The notes under the pieces are model-generated. The model was not told where the DNA came from and ran no database searches. It was given only the letters and a program-made list of their open reading frames with translations. Made by a program: the position numbers and the translations under genes. Positions 17,018 to 24,401 of a stretch of DNA of 39,725 nt are shown in pieces. This DNA is from Chryseobacterium gleum (lineage in GTDB: Bacteria > Bacteroidota > Bacteroidia > UBA10329): contig CAMDOM010000031.1 in NCBI GenBank assembly GCA_945903645.1, forward strand, positions 1-39,725, in the 5' to 3' direction. Numbering within the stretch: the first letter of the stretch is position 1; each line of letters starts with the position of its first letter.

Positions 17018-18370
17018 TCAGAACACCTTAAATACCTTTTGGTTTTCTGCCGAATCGATACGCAGCAATTTCAAACCTTGATAGTCAGGAAGGGCGATGG
17101 TAACAGTGATACCTGCTTTTTGGTCTGCAAAGCTTTGCGAACTCAAAAGTTTTCCGCTCAAATCAATCCATTCTGTGCGCAGTTGTCGCGCATCGCTGTT
17201 GAGAAGAATACTCACATTCGTGCGATTTTGAATAAAGCCAAACGCATTGGTTTCGTTTGCGATTCCTGTAGGCGAAATGATTATTTCGTTGGATAGCACT
17301 TCGCATGTGCCCACATTCACAACGCCTACTTGGTAGGTTCCAGTTTGCGTGTAGGCATGTTGCTGTAGCACCTCGTTGCTCAGTGGCTGCCCATCCAAAT
17401 ACCATTGGTAGTTTGGGGCAACAGAGCTTTCGAGCGTACCGTTATTGTCCACAATTACAGGCGCATCATTAGGACAGCTAAGAATGTTTGTTCCCAATCC
17501 AGGATTGGAAGAAATTTCGTTTGTGAAATCGGCAAAAGCAGAACAATCATCCCAAAGGAAATAACGGAGCCAAGGCTCAACAACCGCATAGCTAATGGCT
17601 TGTTGCTGCACACGACTAAGGCTTCCCGCACCTCCTACAGACGTTTCACCAAAATCACAGTTGAAGTTGCTGTTAGCGAAATAGCAATGCGACCCGTTGA
17701 GAATTCTTACATAGTTACGACACGAATTTTGGAGGCCATTAAATATTAATAGGGCATGATCAGCTTCTACTGTAACGTAGTCGCTGTTTCCATGCAAAAT
17801 CAAAGCTGGCACAGTTACGTCAGTAGCGGCAACAGAAGCTAAGGGATCAGTTTCCGCTGGAGCAAGGCCCACAACACATTTTATATTTGAGTTGTTTGAT
17901 GAACCAAGAAATGAGGCTCCACCACCCATGCTGTGCCCCATGAGCGCAGCACGTTGAAGCACGTGATTAAAGAAAGGGGAGGATGCATTCGAATTTTCAG
18001 CTTGAATCTTTTGAGCGAGAAAGGCGAGATCTCCACCAAAGTTTCCATGGTTAGGTGCAGGAATCAGACTGCCTTCTGTAGTGGGAAAAGCCACTATATA
18101 GCCTAAAGGAACAAGAAATTCTCTCCAGTTCTGAAATGCACCAACCGCCATAGCAAATCCATGACCGAATACTACCACTGGAAACTCACCCATAGCAACA
18201 GGCGCATTGTTGCCAGCAGAAGTGGCTGGATAATAAACTTCGGTGGCAATCGCTCGGTTGTTTCGGGCCGGGTCAGTGTAGGTTATGGTACGACTTCCAA
18301 CAGAATAAGGTTGAGCTAACGAGGCAGCGCTGGAAGCGAGAAAAATCAGCGCGGCAAAAAAGTTTTTCAT
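17018..18370 (-). CDS. Secreted alpha/beta hydrolase with polyesterase-like motifs and T9SS-like C-terminus
   Basis: An N-terminal signal peptide (MKNFFAALIF...ASLA) is followed by an alpha/beta-hydrolase domain. Visible elements are FGHGFAMAVGAF with a likely oxyanion-hole aromatic after HG, the nucleophile elbow GHSMGGG (Ser147), VPALILHGNSD (Asp197) and NGSHCYF (His228), in the usual Ser-Asp-His order. These match the dienelactone-hydrolase/cutinase-like polyesterase group, including Bacteroidota enzymes with activity on PET. An Ig-like segment around PNYQWYLDG (about residues 315-370) precedes a weak type A sorting domain ending KVFKVF. It probably acts on ester substrates outside the cell. 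It is monocistronic and diverges from the PhoD-like gene. The substrate is unknown; a lipase or chlorophyllase-like role is an alternative. Confidence 0.85.
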   Translation of the reverse strand: MKNFFAALIFLASSAASLAQPYSVGSRTITYTDPARNNRAIATEVYYPATSAGNNAPVAMGEFPVVVFGHGFAMAVGAFQNWREFLVPLGYIVAFPTTEGSLIPAPNHGNFGGDLAFLAQKIQAENSNASSPFFNHVLQRAALMGHSMGGGASFLGSSNNSNIKCVVGLAPAETDPLASVAATDVTVPALILHGNSDYVTVEADHALLIFNGLQNSCRNYVRILNGSHCYFANSNFNCDFGETSVGGAGSLSRVQQQAISYAVVEPWLRYFLWDDCSAFADFTNEISSNPGLGTNILSCPNDAPVIVDNNGTLESSVAPNYQWYLDGQPLSNEVLQQHAYTQTGTYQVGVVNVGTCEVLSNEIIISPTGIANETNAFGFIQNRTNVSILLNSDARQLRTEWIDLSGKLLSSQSFADQKAGITVTIALPDYQGLKLLRIDSAENQKVFKVF

Positions 18371-18385
18371 TTCAGTTTATTTGGG

Positions 18386-18415
18386 TTGAAAACAGACAAA
18401 CAATGCTCAAATTTG
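18386..18415 (+). promoter_or_regulatory. Candidate promoter for the PhoD-like gene
   Basis: TTG at 18386-18388 is followed after 19 bases by CAAATTTG (18408-18415). This differs from the Bacteroidota -7 consensus TAnnTTTG only at the first base. The predicted transcription start falls at about the ATG at 18422, so the message would have little or no leader. Confidence 0.45.
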
Positions 18416-18421
18416 TTCGGC

Positions 18422-19393
18422 ATGAAATATAGACTTTTTTTCTTAGTAGCGATGTCATTCGCGGTCATAGCGCATGGTCAACAGCAGATTGACCGTATTG
18501 CATTTGGCGCGTGTAGTTTTCAGTTTGGTAAGCAGCAGATTTGGAAAAGCGTGATAAAACAAGAGCCTAATCTCTGGATTTGGTTGGGCGACAATATCTA
18601 TGGCGATACTGAGGATATGAATGCTTTTGCGGTCAAATATGCGCAGCTAGATTCTAATGCAAATTACAGATTACTAAAGCAAAACATGCCAATTCTTGCC
18701 ACTTGGGACGACCATGATTACGGTGGGAATAATTTGGGAAAAAACTATCCCAAGAAAGTAGAAAGCAAAAATCTGTTTCTCACTTTTTTTGGAGAACCGA
18801 AGGATAGCCCGCGATGGAATCGTTCAGGAGTTTACACCAGCTACACGTATGGCTCTGCCGATAGAAAAGTAAAGGTTATTCTACTCGACACCCGTTACAA
18901 CAGAGACGACCCCAGCCCTGATGGCGATATGCTTGGCGAAGAGCAATGGAAATGGTTGGAAGATGAGTTTCGAAACAGCAATGCGAAAATCACCATCATT
19001 GCGTCTAGTATTCAATTTGTAAATACGTTTAAGAAGTTTGAGACGTGGAACAATTTTCCGAAATCGAAGCAGCGAATGCTAGACCTTATTGCTAGCACTC
19101 AGTTGAAAGGCGCAATGTTTATTAGTGGAGATGTTCACCTAGGCGAAATATCACGGCATAAATACGATGCAGTTTCATATCCCATTGTCGATTTTACATC
19201 AAGTGGACTTACGCATGGCAATCAAATTACAGGATTCCGAAATCCATACAGGGTTGGTTTGCGCTGGGGCTTCCGCAATTTTGCGACTATAGAATTTGAT
19301 TGGGAAAAGCAGGAAGTTGGGCTATTGCTGCACGATATGCTTGGCACAAAGGTGTTCAAACACGAAGTTCCCTTTTCGGAGTTGGGCTATTAG
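18422..19393 (+). CDS. Secreted PhoD-like alkaline phosphatase/phosphodiesterase
   Basis: The frame is open from 18386, but the ATG at 18422 begins a good signal peptide (MKYRLFFLVAMSFAVIAHG, then Q). The mature protein starts IDRIAFGACSF, as in PhoD-type metallophosphatases, and carries the metal-site motifs LGDNIYGD (near residue 57), TWDDHDYGGNN (near 107), VILLDTRYNRD, and SGDVHLGEISRH, with the final His/Asp ligands. The family hydrolyses phosphate mono- or diesters outside the cytoplasm. With about 323 residues it is a compact member. Its stop codon overlaps the stop of the convergent YfcE-like gene. Confidence 0.9.
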   Translation: MKYRLFFLVAMSFAVIAHGQQQIDRIAFGACSFQFGKQQIWKSVIKQEPNLWIWLGDNIYGDTEDMNAFAVKYAQLDSNANYRLLKQNMPILATWDDHDYGGNNLGKNYPKKVESKNLFLTFFGEPKDSPRWNRSGVYTSYTYGSADRKVKVILLDTRYNRDDPSPDGDMLGEEQWKWLEDEFRNSNAKITIIASSIQFVNTFKKFETWNNFPKSKQRMLDLIASTQLKGAMFISGDVHLGEISRHKYDAVSYPIVDFTSSGLTHGNQITGFRNPYRVGLRWGFRNFATIEFDWEKQEVGLLLHDMLGTKVFKHEVPFSELGY

Positions 19394-19905
19394 CCCTCTT
19401 GCTTTATCGCTCCGCGCAATCCAAGTTCTACCACTTCAAGGTCTTTGATGGTGCCCGCGTCTAGTGTAAACCGCAGTAGGGTTCGCATGTGATGAAACCC
19501 ATGGATGCCCGCTGCTCCGGGGTTCATATGCAGCAATCCCAACGATTTATCTGAAATAACTTTGAGGATATGCGAATGCCCACAGATGTAGAGCTTGGGC
19601 CTTTCTGTTTGAAGTAATTGCCGCACACGACCTACATAATGACCAGGATAACCACCAATGTGCGTTATGACCACTTTCACGCCTTCCACCGTAAAAATGA
19701 GGTCTTCGGGATAGGATAGCCGCATATTGGCATCGTCAATATTGCCTACCACTGCGCGAAGAGGTTTCCAAGCAGCAAGGGTGTCCGTCACCTTGCGCGA
19801 ACCAATATCGCCCGCGTGCCATATTTCATCACACGATTCAAGGTGTAATCGAATCGTTTCATCCAAATAGCTGTGGGTGTCAGACAGTAATCCTACGCGC
19901 ACCAT
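19390..19905 (-). CDS. YfcE/MJ0936-family metallophosphoesterase
   Basis: This is a small cytoplasmic calcineurin-like phosphodiesterase. Metal ligands are seen in the expected order: LLSDTHSYLD (Asp9, His11), WHAGDIG (Asp38), VVGNIDD (Asn), VITHIGG (His) and ICGHSH (two His). The length of 171 matches the family. The ATG overlaps the TAA of the upstream LamG gene, so translation is probably coupled to that truncated gene. At the other end its stop overlaps that of the convergent PhoD-like gene. The physiological substrate is unknown; members hydrolyse bis-p-nitrophenyl phosphate and cyclic nucleotides in vitro. Confidence 0.9.
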   Translation of the reverse strand: MVRVGLLSDTHSYLDETIRLHLESCDEIWHAGDIGSRKVTDTLAAWKPLRAVVGNIDDANMRLSYPEDLIFTVEGVKVVITHIGGYPGHYVGRVRQLLQTERPKLYICGHSHILKVISDKSLGLLHMNPGAAGIHGFHHMRTLLRFTLDAGTIKDLEVVELGLRGAIKQEG

Positions 19906-20774
19906 TAGCGAATCACATTTACATTGCCTCCGGGCAAGCTTCCCAACGTGTTGCTAGGCCCATAGTTCACACCATCAAACGAGTAGGTATAGCTTGCAAA
20001 ACCTCCTGCGGCAGATAATGCAACTGCGCCATCATTAGCGCCTGCACACGATACATCGGTTGCAACAGATGAACCCGTAAAAGTGAAATTCGCGTTGTCG
20101 TATGTGGGATTCGCTAATAATTGTGGTGCGCCAACCGCAGTACCATTCCATGTGGCATTGCCTTGCTCGTTGATGTGATTGCCGCTGAACTTGTAGTAGG
20201 CTAACCGCCCAGTTTGGGTTGTGAGCGTTGGCAAATTAGACATATTGGCTTGCAATTGGGCTTCGGTTCGTGCCACATTCCAAATGCGCACTTCATCAAT
20301 ATAGCCGTTCCAAGCCTCACATTGACAGGCACTTTGATTGCCGATGGCTGTTGCCAAATTGTTGGTTACCAAGGTGCCCGAATGCGCTACTGATGAAGCC
20401 AAACAACCATTAACATAGTATTTTACAGTCGCTCCATCATACGTAAAAGCCACATGATAGCATTCGTTTGGAGTAGGGCTAAAGTTGGCAGGAGCACTAA
20501 TATAACCGTTGGAAGTTGTGATTTCAACCCCGCCCGGACGAAGGAGATAATTGACGTTGCTGGGGTTAGTGTGCTTGGAAACAATATCGACACTTGGGCC
20601 AACGGACATAACCAAAGCCTCAACGGTAATCTCAGTTTCGGTTACATCCAAATCACTGCACGATAAATAAGACGCACCTCCTGGGCAAAACAACGCTTGG
20701 CTTTTGGCCTGCCAGGGCATCATTCCGATACAACAGAAAAGAAGGACGAGGAGTTTTTTAAGAAAATCGGACAC
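19905..20774 (-). CDS. Secreted LamG-domain protein ending within an SprB-like repeat (apparently truncated)
   Basis: A GTG start gives a plausible signal peptide (MSDFLKKLLVLLFCC...QAKSQ). A LamG/concanavalin-like domain spans about residues 28-195, with the typical ITVEALV, CYHVAFTYDG, VKYYVNGCLAS, GNQSACQCEAWNGYIDEVRIWN and ARTEAQLQANM blocks. The last 50 residues (SCAGANDGAVALSAAGGFASYTYSFDG...LGSLPGG) form the first part of an SprB repeat, the unit of Bacteroidota gliding adhesins. The protein then stops at NVNVIR, before the usual V-T-D-x-x-G-C end and with no sorting domain. This looks like the front end of a larger adhesin cut off by deletion next to the phosphoesterase gene. Export without surface anchoring is likely if it is expressed. 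Confidence 0.8.
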   Translation of the reverse strand: MSDFLKKLLVLLFCCIGMMPWQAKSQALFCPGGASYLSCSDLDVTETEITVEALVMSVGPSVDIVSKHTNPSNVNYLLRPGGVEITTSNGYISAPANFSPTPNECYHVAFTYDGATVKYYVNGCLASSVAHSGTLVTNNLATAIGNQSACQCEAWNGYIDEVRIWNVARTEAQLQANMSNLPTLTTQTGRLAYYKFSGNHINEQGNATWNGTAVGAPQLLANPTYDNANFTFTGSSVATDVSCAGANDGAVALSAAGGFASYTYSFDGVNYGPSNTLGSLPGGNVNVIR

Positions 20775-20885
20775 TTTTAGGAGAGTGGTACTCGGTGGAC
20801 TAGAGTAAAGAACGCCTTTAATTAACGTACCATAGCTGACAAGGATGCCTAAGATAACTGAAAGATTTTGGAGGCATTAGCTTGA

Positions 20886-21482
20886 TTAATCAATGCTTTT
20901 GAGCACCGCCATCAAAATATCATCTGTAATTCGCTGTTTGTAGTTGGGGCTTATGTACTCAAATAATATCTCCGCTTTTGCGCTCACCACCAAAAGTGTT
21001 GGTACAGGCAATATGGTGGTGAATTCTCCAGTCACGTTTTTTGCCATAAATGCTTGAGTTTTCTCGTTTGCTTCAAATCCAATTCCAACTTCTTGCATAA
21101 AAACTCCTTTTGGATCGGACAAAAGCGTAAAACCTGTTTTGTTTTTGTCTGTTGTGGTCAATAGATTCTGAGGTTCTTCGGTGCTAATGGCAATGAGTTG
21201 AAAGCCTAGTTTTATTATTTGATCTTCAAGTGTGGCCAATTCGGACAAATGTGCATTGCAATAAGGGCACCATCCACCACGATAAAACACCACCACCGAT
21301 GCTTTTTCGTTTATCAAATCGTGGAGGTCAACAGGATTTCCATACGCATCTTTCAGTCGACCATTTGGCAAATCTTCGCCAATTAGCAGCGGACAAATAT
21401 CTTCAGCCTTGGTAGGCACTTGACCTATTACATCGAAATTGCAAATACTAGCGAGTATGGCGACAAGAATGAAATGTTTCAT
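20886..21482 (-). CDS. Exported AhpC/TSA-family peroxiredoxin-like protein
   Basis: The ATG at 21482 (three codons inside the open frame) begins a signal peptide, MKHFILVAILASICNFDVIG then Q, so the protein probably acts in the periplasm. The peroxiredoxin-type thioredoxin fold has VVVFYRGGWCPYCNAHLSEL with Cys72 and Cys75 (numbering from this start), then QLIAISTEE, GFTLLSDPKG, and a cis-Pro-like VPTLLVV segment. The GGWCPYC active site is shared with the peroxiredoxin-like subgroup related to bacterioferritin-comigratory protein. It probably reduces peroxides or disulfides. It is monocistronic. A 12-bp perfect palindrome TTGATTAATCAA (20882-20893) straddles its stop codon. Confidence 0.88.
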   Translation of the reverse strand: MKHFILVAILASICNFDVIGQVPTKAEDICPLLIGEDLPNGRLKDAYGNPVDLHDLINEKASVVVFYRGGWCPYCNAHLSELATLEDQIIKLGFQLIAISTEEPQNLLTTTDKNKTGFTLLSDPKGVFMQEVGIGFEANEKTQAFMAKNVTGEFTTILPVPTLLVVSAKAEILFEYISPNYKQRITDDILMAVLKSID

Positions 21483-21759
21483 GGAAATCATCTTTCAGTT
21501 GGTGTGTGACGAAGGTCGTTATACTTTAGATAAAATCCCATATAAATGTTGGTTACCGACTTCCCAATTCAAACTTTAAGAGGGATACAAATGGTTTGCT
21601 AAATCCCAAGAATTCGACAGTTTAACCTATTTCTACCAGCAAAGCCATTAATAACCGATGTTTGCACGCTGAAAAAACGTTAAGATATTGCAATAGAAGA
21701 ATCGAGGGTTTGGACAGGAAACAGTGGCATTTAGCCTTAAATTTAGTTGTGAATAGAAG
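21483..21759. other. Intergenic region between divergent genes, no gene seen
   Basis: This gap of 277 bases separates the minus-strand peroxiredoxin gene from the plus-strand J-domain gene, so it must hold both promoters. On the minus strand, GACCTTCG lies about 25 bases before the peroxiredoxin start and resembles a -7 element with mismatches. On the plus strand, TAAATTTA lies upstream of 21760. Neither has a convincing -33 partner. No RNA gene or repeat is evident. Confidence 0.5.
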
Positions 21760-22233
21760 ATGAAACGTATTAGTGAATACCGCAAATTGTTTGGTACCGA
21801 GGCCGATACCACACTAAAAGAGCTTAAAACCAACTATAGAAATTTGGTGAAAGAATGGCATCCAGATAAGTTTCAATCGGGAGACGAAAAGGCCATTGAA
21901 GCAGAGAAAATGAGCCGTCAAATTATAGATGGGTACCACTTTTTGGTAAGTATTGCGCCCGAAACTAAGGCAGCCAATTTAGAGGAGTACAACAAAACTA
22001 TTTCTGAATCTGGCATAGAAGATTACAAGCATAAGGGCCTTCTTTTGGAGATTACTTTTTTGGATGGAACTACTTATGAGTATTTTGGAGTTTCGGCCAA
22101 TGTATTTGCCAAATTTCACAATAGCGACAAACAGTTTCGTTTTGCAAAGCGCACTATATTCAATTCCTTTTTGTACCGAAAATCGAAAGGTTCGAAAGCA
22201 GATAAGGATGAAGCTGTGACTGAAGGGGCCTAA
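21760..22233 (+). CDS. J-domain protein with C-terminal KTSC domain
   Basis: The N-terminal 65 residues form a J domain (YRKLFGTEADTTLKELKTNYRNLVKEWHPDKF) with the invariant HPD at 34-36, which stimulates the DnaK ATPase. After a short linker, about residues 92-140 match the KTSC domain pattern: LLLEITFLDGTTYEYFGVSANVFAKF followed by FRFAKRTIFNSFLYRK. KTSC domains are small beta/alpha modules linked to lysyl-tRNA synthetase or nucleic-acid-associated proteins and are of uncertain function. The Lys/Asp-rich tail is probably disordered. There is no Gly/Phe or zinc-finger region, so this is a class C J-protein with a specialised client. It stands alone upstream of the isoprenoid-synthase-like gene, 123 bases away. 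Confidence 0.85.
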   Translation: MKRISEYRKLFGTEADTTLKELKTNYRNLVKEWHPDKFQSGDEKAIEAEKMSRQIIDGYHFLVSIAPETKAANLEEYNKTISESGIEDYKHKGLLLEITFLDGTTYEYFGVSANVFAKFHNSDKQFRFAKRTIFNSFLYRKSKGSKADKDEAVTEGA

Positions 22234-22318
22234 ATTTTGAGAGCCTGGTGCAAATTTGCCCACACGAATAGATTAATTTTTTCGTTGTAGTAAAGGCGTG
22301 TTAGCCTTTAGTTTGCTT

Positions 22319-22326
22319 TATTTTTG
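22319..22326 (+). promoter_or_regulatory. Candidate -7 element for the class I isoprenoid-synthase-like gene
   Basis: TATTTTTG matches the Bacteroidota -7 consensus TAnnTTTG exactly. It lies about 30 bases before the chosen ATG at 22357. A clear -33 TTTG at the right distance is missing, so this is tentative. The match overlaps the TTG at 22324, which argues against that TTG being the start codon. Confidence 0.35.
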
Positions 22327-22356
22327 GCAAAAATCCAGACATCGCTATTCACTAGC

Positions 22357-23358
22357 ATGACAAACTACTTTAACAACTTTAGAATTCTTCCAAGCCTGTT
22401 TTTGCAGTTGGTGAATGGGCTTAAGTATCAAAGAAGGTTTATGCAGGGCACAGTTATTCCAGAAATTGAGCGCATCAAAAAAGGTCAAGATGGAAGCCTA
22501 GGTGAGGCTGATTTTAAGAAAATAACCGATTACTACGCTTATGCTGTGCCAGTTATTTGGGGAGAGGCGTTCTCCATGTTGCGCGGAACTAAAATGACTT
22601 TGCACGAGCGAAATGCCCTCACGTATTTGGGTGCTGCAACAGGATTGTTTGATGATTTTTTTGATGAAAAGCGCACCGAGGAGCAGCACATAAAGGCACT
22701 TATAGATAGTCCTTCCGAAGGACTCGCTCGGAATTCTCACGAATTACTTTTCGTACGATTTTTTATAAAGGCGCTTGAGAATACCGATGATATAGATGAA
22801 TTGAAGCGCTATTGTTATCTAGTTTTTGACGCCCAAGTTTTGAGTAGAAAACAAACAAGTGGCAGTTTGAGTAAGGAAGAGATAACTCAGATAACGATGC
22901 AAAAAGGAGGTGTGTCGTTGTTGTTTTACAGATGTGTGATGGGATCATACATTAGCGAAAAAGAACTTTCTATGGTGCATAATTTGGGTAGTGTGTTCCA
23001 ATTGGAAAACGACCTATTTGATATCTACAAAGATTATTTAGGGGGAATTCACACGTTAGCCACCACCGAAACTAAAATCAACAATCTTCGCGAAGTTTAT
23101 TTCAAAATGATTAACGAAACGTTCTCATCTGTGCAGCAAACTCCTTATGCTTTGAGAGATAAAAAGCGGTTTTCGCGGTTTATTTCTTTGATACTTTTTC
23201 GGGGGTTGGTTTGCTTAGACTGGTTGGAGAAGAGTGAGAAAAGAACCCAAGGGGTTTTTTCCATTGGTCAATATTCCCGTAAGGATTTGATATGCGATAT
23301 GGAAAAAGCAAGCAGCGTTTTGCAACTGCTTCGCTGTTATGGTAGAACCAAATTCTAA
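22357..23358 (+). CDS. Divergent class I isoprenoid-synthase-like protein (terpene/prenyl diphosphate chemistry)
   Basis: The protein is all-helical and about 333 residues from the ATG at 22357; a TTG at 22324 would add 11 residues. Two motifs in the right order point to the class I isoprenoid-synthase fold: GLFDDFFDE (first aspartate-rich motif, about residues 97-104) and FQLENDLFDIYKD (second metal motif, NDxxD near 218-222). The second motif closely mimics the FQxxDDxxD of polyprenyl synthases. A Lys-Gly-Gly segment (QKGGVSLLFYR) precedes the second motif, where synthases often have a Lys. Such proteins bind diphosphate through Mg2+ and either condense prenyl units or cyclise them. The overall sequence is remote from ordinary polyprenyl synthases, and length and helices also fit squalene/phytoene-type or terpene cyclases. 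The product is unknown. Confidence 0.7.
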   Translation: MTNYFNNFRILPSLFLQLVNGLKYQRRFMQGTVIPEIERIKKGQDGSLGEADFKKITDYYAYAVPVIWGEAFSMLRGTKMTLHERNALTYLGAATGLFDDFFDEKRTEEQHIKALIDSPSEGLARNSHELLFVRFFIKALENTDDIDELKRYCYLVFDAQVLSRKQTSGSLSKEEITQITMQKGGVSLLFYRCVMGSYISEKELSMVHNLGSVFQLENDLFDIYKDYLGGIHTLATTETKINNLREVYFKMINETFSSVQQTPYALRDKKRFSRFISLILFRGLVCLDWLEKSEKRTQGVFSIGQYSRKDLICDMEKASSVLQLLRCYGRTKF

Positions 23359-23374
23359 ATCCAAATAGAATTTG
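23349..23374. terminator. Hairpin at the convergent end of the isoprenoid-like and nitronate monooxygenase genes
   Basis: CAAATTCTA (23349-23357) and TAGAATTTG (23366-23374) form a perfect 9-bp stem with an 8-base loop across the stop codon at 23356-23358. A second, imperfect pairing GAAAGTAC/GTACCTTTC follows at about 23374-23396 and reaches the stop of the minus-strand gene. No strong T-run is present, so termination efficiency is uncertain. Confidence 0.5.
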
Positions 23375-23380
23375 AAAGTA

Positions 23381-24355
23381 CTAACTGTACCTTTCTAACA
23401 CAGTTTTTTGCTCATTAAGTGCGGCTAAAAATTCGCATTTGAGCCTTTCCACCAAATCAGCCACTGGTAAGTTGTCTTTTACGGTAGCCACACCTTGGCC
23501 AGCGCTCCAAAGCGTTTTCCAAGCTTTTGCCTCGGCTTTTGCTGCATCTAATTCTTCTCCAAAATCTACTTTGGCTTTGTGGTCCCACATATCTTGGGTT
23601 ATGCCCATAAATTCTAAACTAGGCCGAAGAAAATTAGCTGGAACACCAGACACAGCAGCAGTGTAAACGATATCGCTGGCTCCACTCTCTATAATCATAG
23701 TGCGATAGCCTTCGCTGGCTGTACTTTCTGTGGTATTGATAAAACGCGTGCCCATATAAGCTAAATCTGCACCCATTTGCAGCGCAGAAGCAATATCACG
23801 GCCAGTGCTAATACATCCTGAAAGGAGAATGGTTTTTTTGAAGAAGCTGCGAATTTCTTGCACAAATGGCATTGGGTTCAAAGTGCCAGCATGGCCTCCA
23901 GCACCAGCAGCCACTAGAATTAATCCATCTACACCAGCTTCTGCCGCTTTTTCGGCATGGCGCGCTTTAATCACATCATGATAAACCAATCCGCCATAGC
24001 TGTGAACGGCATCTACTAATTGCGAAACCGCGCCCAAGGAAGTAATGATGAGCGGAACTTTGTGCTTGATGCACATTTCCAAATCGGCCTGTACCCGAGG
24101 ATTAGTGTGATGCACTATCAGGTTTACGCCAAAAGGAGCGGCTTTCTTTCCAGTTTCTAATTCAAATGCCTCTAGTTCCGCTTTAATTTGGATAAGCCAT
24201 TCTTCAAAGCCTTCGGTAGTCCGTTGATTAAGAGCAGGGAAAGTGCCTACAATTCCACTTTTGCAGCATGCAATAACCAATTCGGGCCCAGAAATAAGAA
24301 ACATGGGCGCTGCAACGGCTGGTAGTGAAAGCGTTGGGAGAAAGGAAGGAGCCAA
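23381..24355 (-). CDS. Nitronate monooxygenase/2-nitropropane dioxygenase-family flavoprotein
   Basis: This is a TIM-barrel FMN enzyme. Visible family features are LPAVAAPMFLISGPELV at the first strand, GVNLIVHHTNPR, the alpha/beta strand ending ITSLG, GLVYHDV, GVDGLILVAAGAGGHAGTLNP (FMN phosphate and active-site His), KTILLSGCISTGRDIASALQMGADLAYMGTRF, and the YTAAVSGVPANFLRPSLE lid. Members oxidise nitronates or act as enoyl reductases on lipid-type substrates. The start is a TTG at 24355, because a TAA lies three codons upstream and the next Met is inside strand 1. It follows the desaturase gene by 46 bases on the same strand, suggesting co-transcription. The real substrate is unknown. Confidence 0.88.
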   Translation of the reverse strand: MAPSFLPTLSLPAVAAPMFLISGPELVIACCKSGIVGTFPALNQRTTEGFEEWLIQIKAELEAFELETGKKAAPFGVNLIVHHTNPRVQADLEMCIKHKVPLIITSLGAVSQLVDAVHSYGGLVYHDVIKARHAEKAAEAGVDGLILVAAGAGGHAGTLNPMPFVQEIRSFFKKTILLSGCISTGRDIASALQMGADLAYMGTRFINTTESTASEGYRTMIIESGASDIVYTAAVSGVPANFLRPSLEFMGITQDMWDHKAKVDFGEELDAAKAEAKAWKTLWSAGQGVATVKDNLPVADLVERLKCEFLAALNEQKTVLERYS

Positions 24356-24401
24356 GATTAATTAAGAGTTGAAAAATAAAAAAGGATGCTATGGCCAAAA
24401 A

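Noticed and set aside
17018-18370. Naming the hydrolase a PETase
   Set aside because: Only motif-level resemblance is visible, so substrate preference cannot be claimed.
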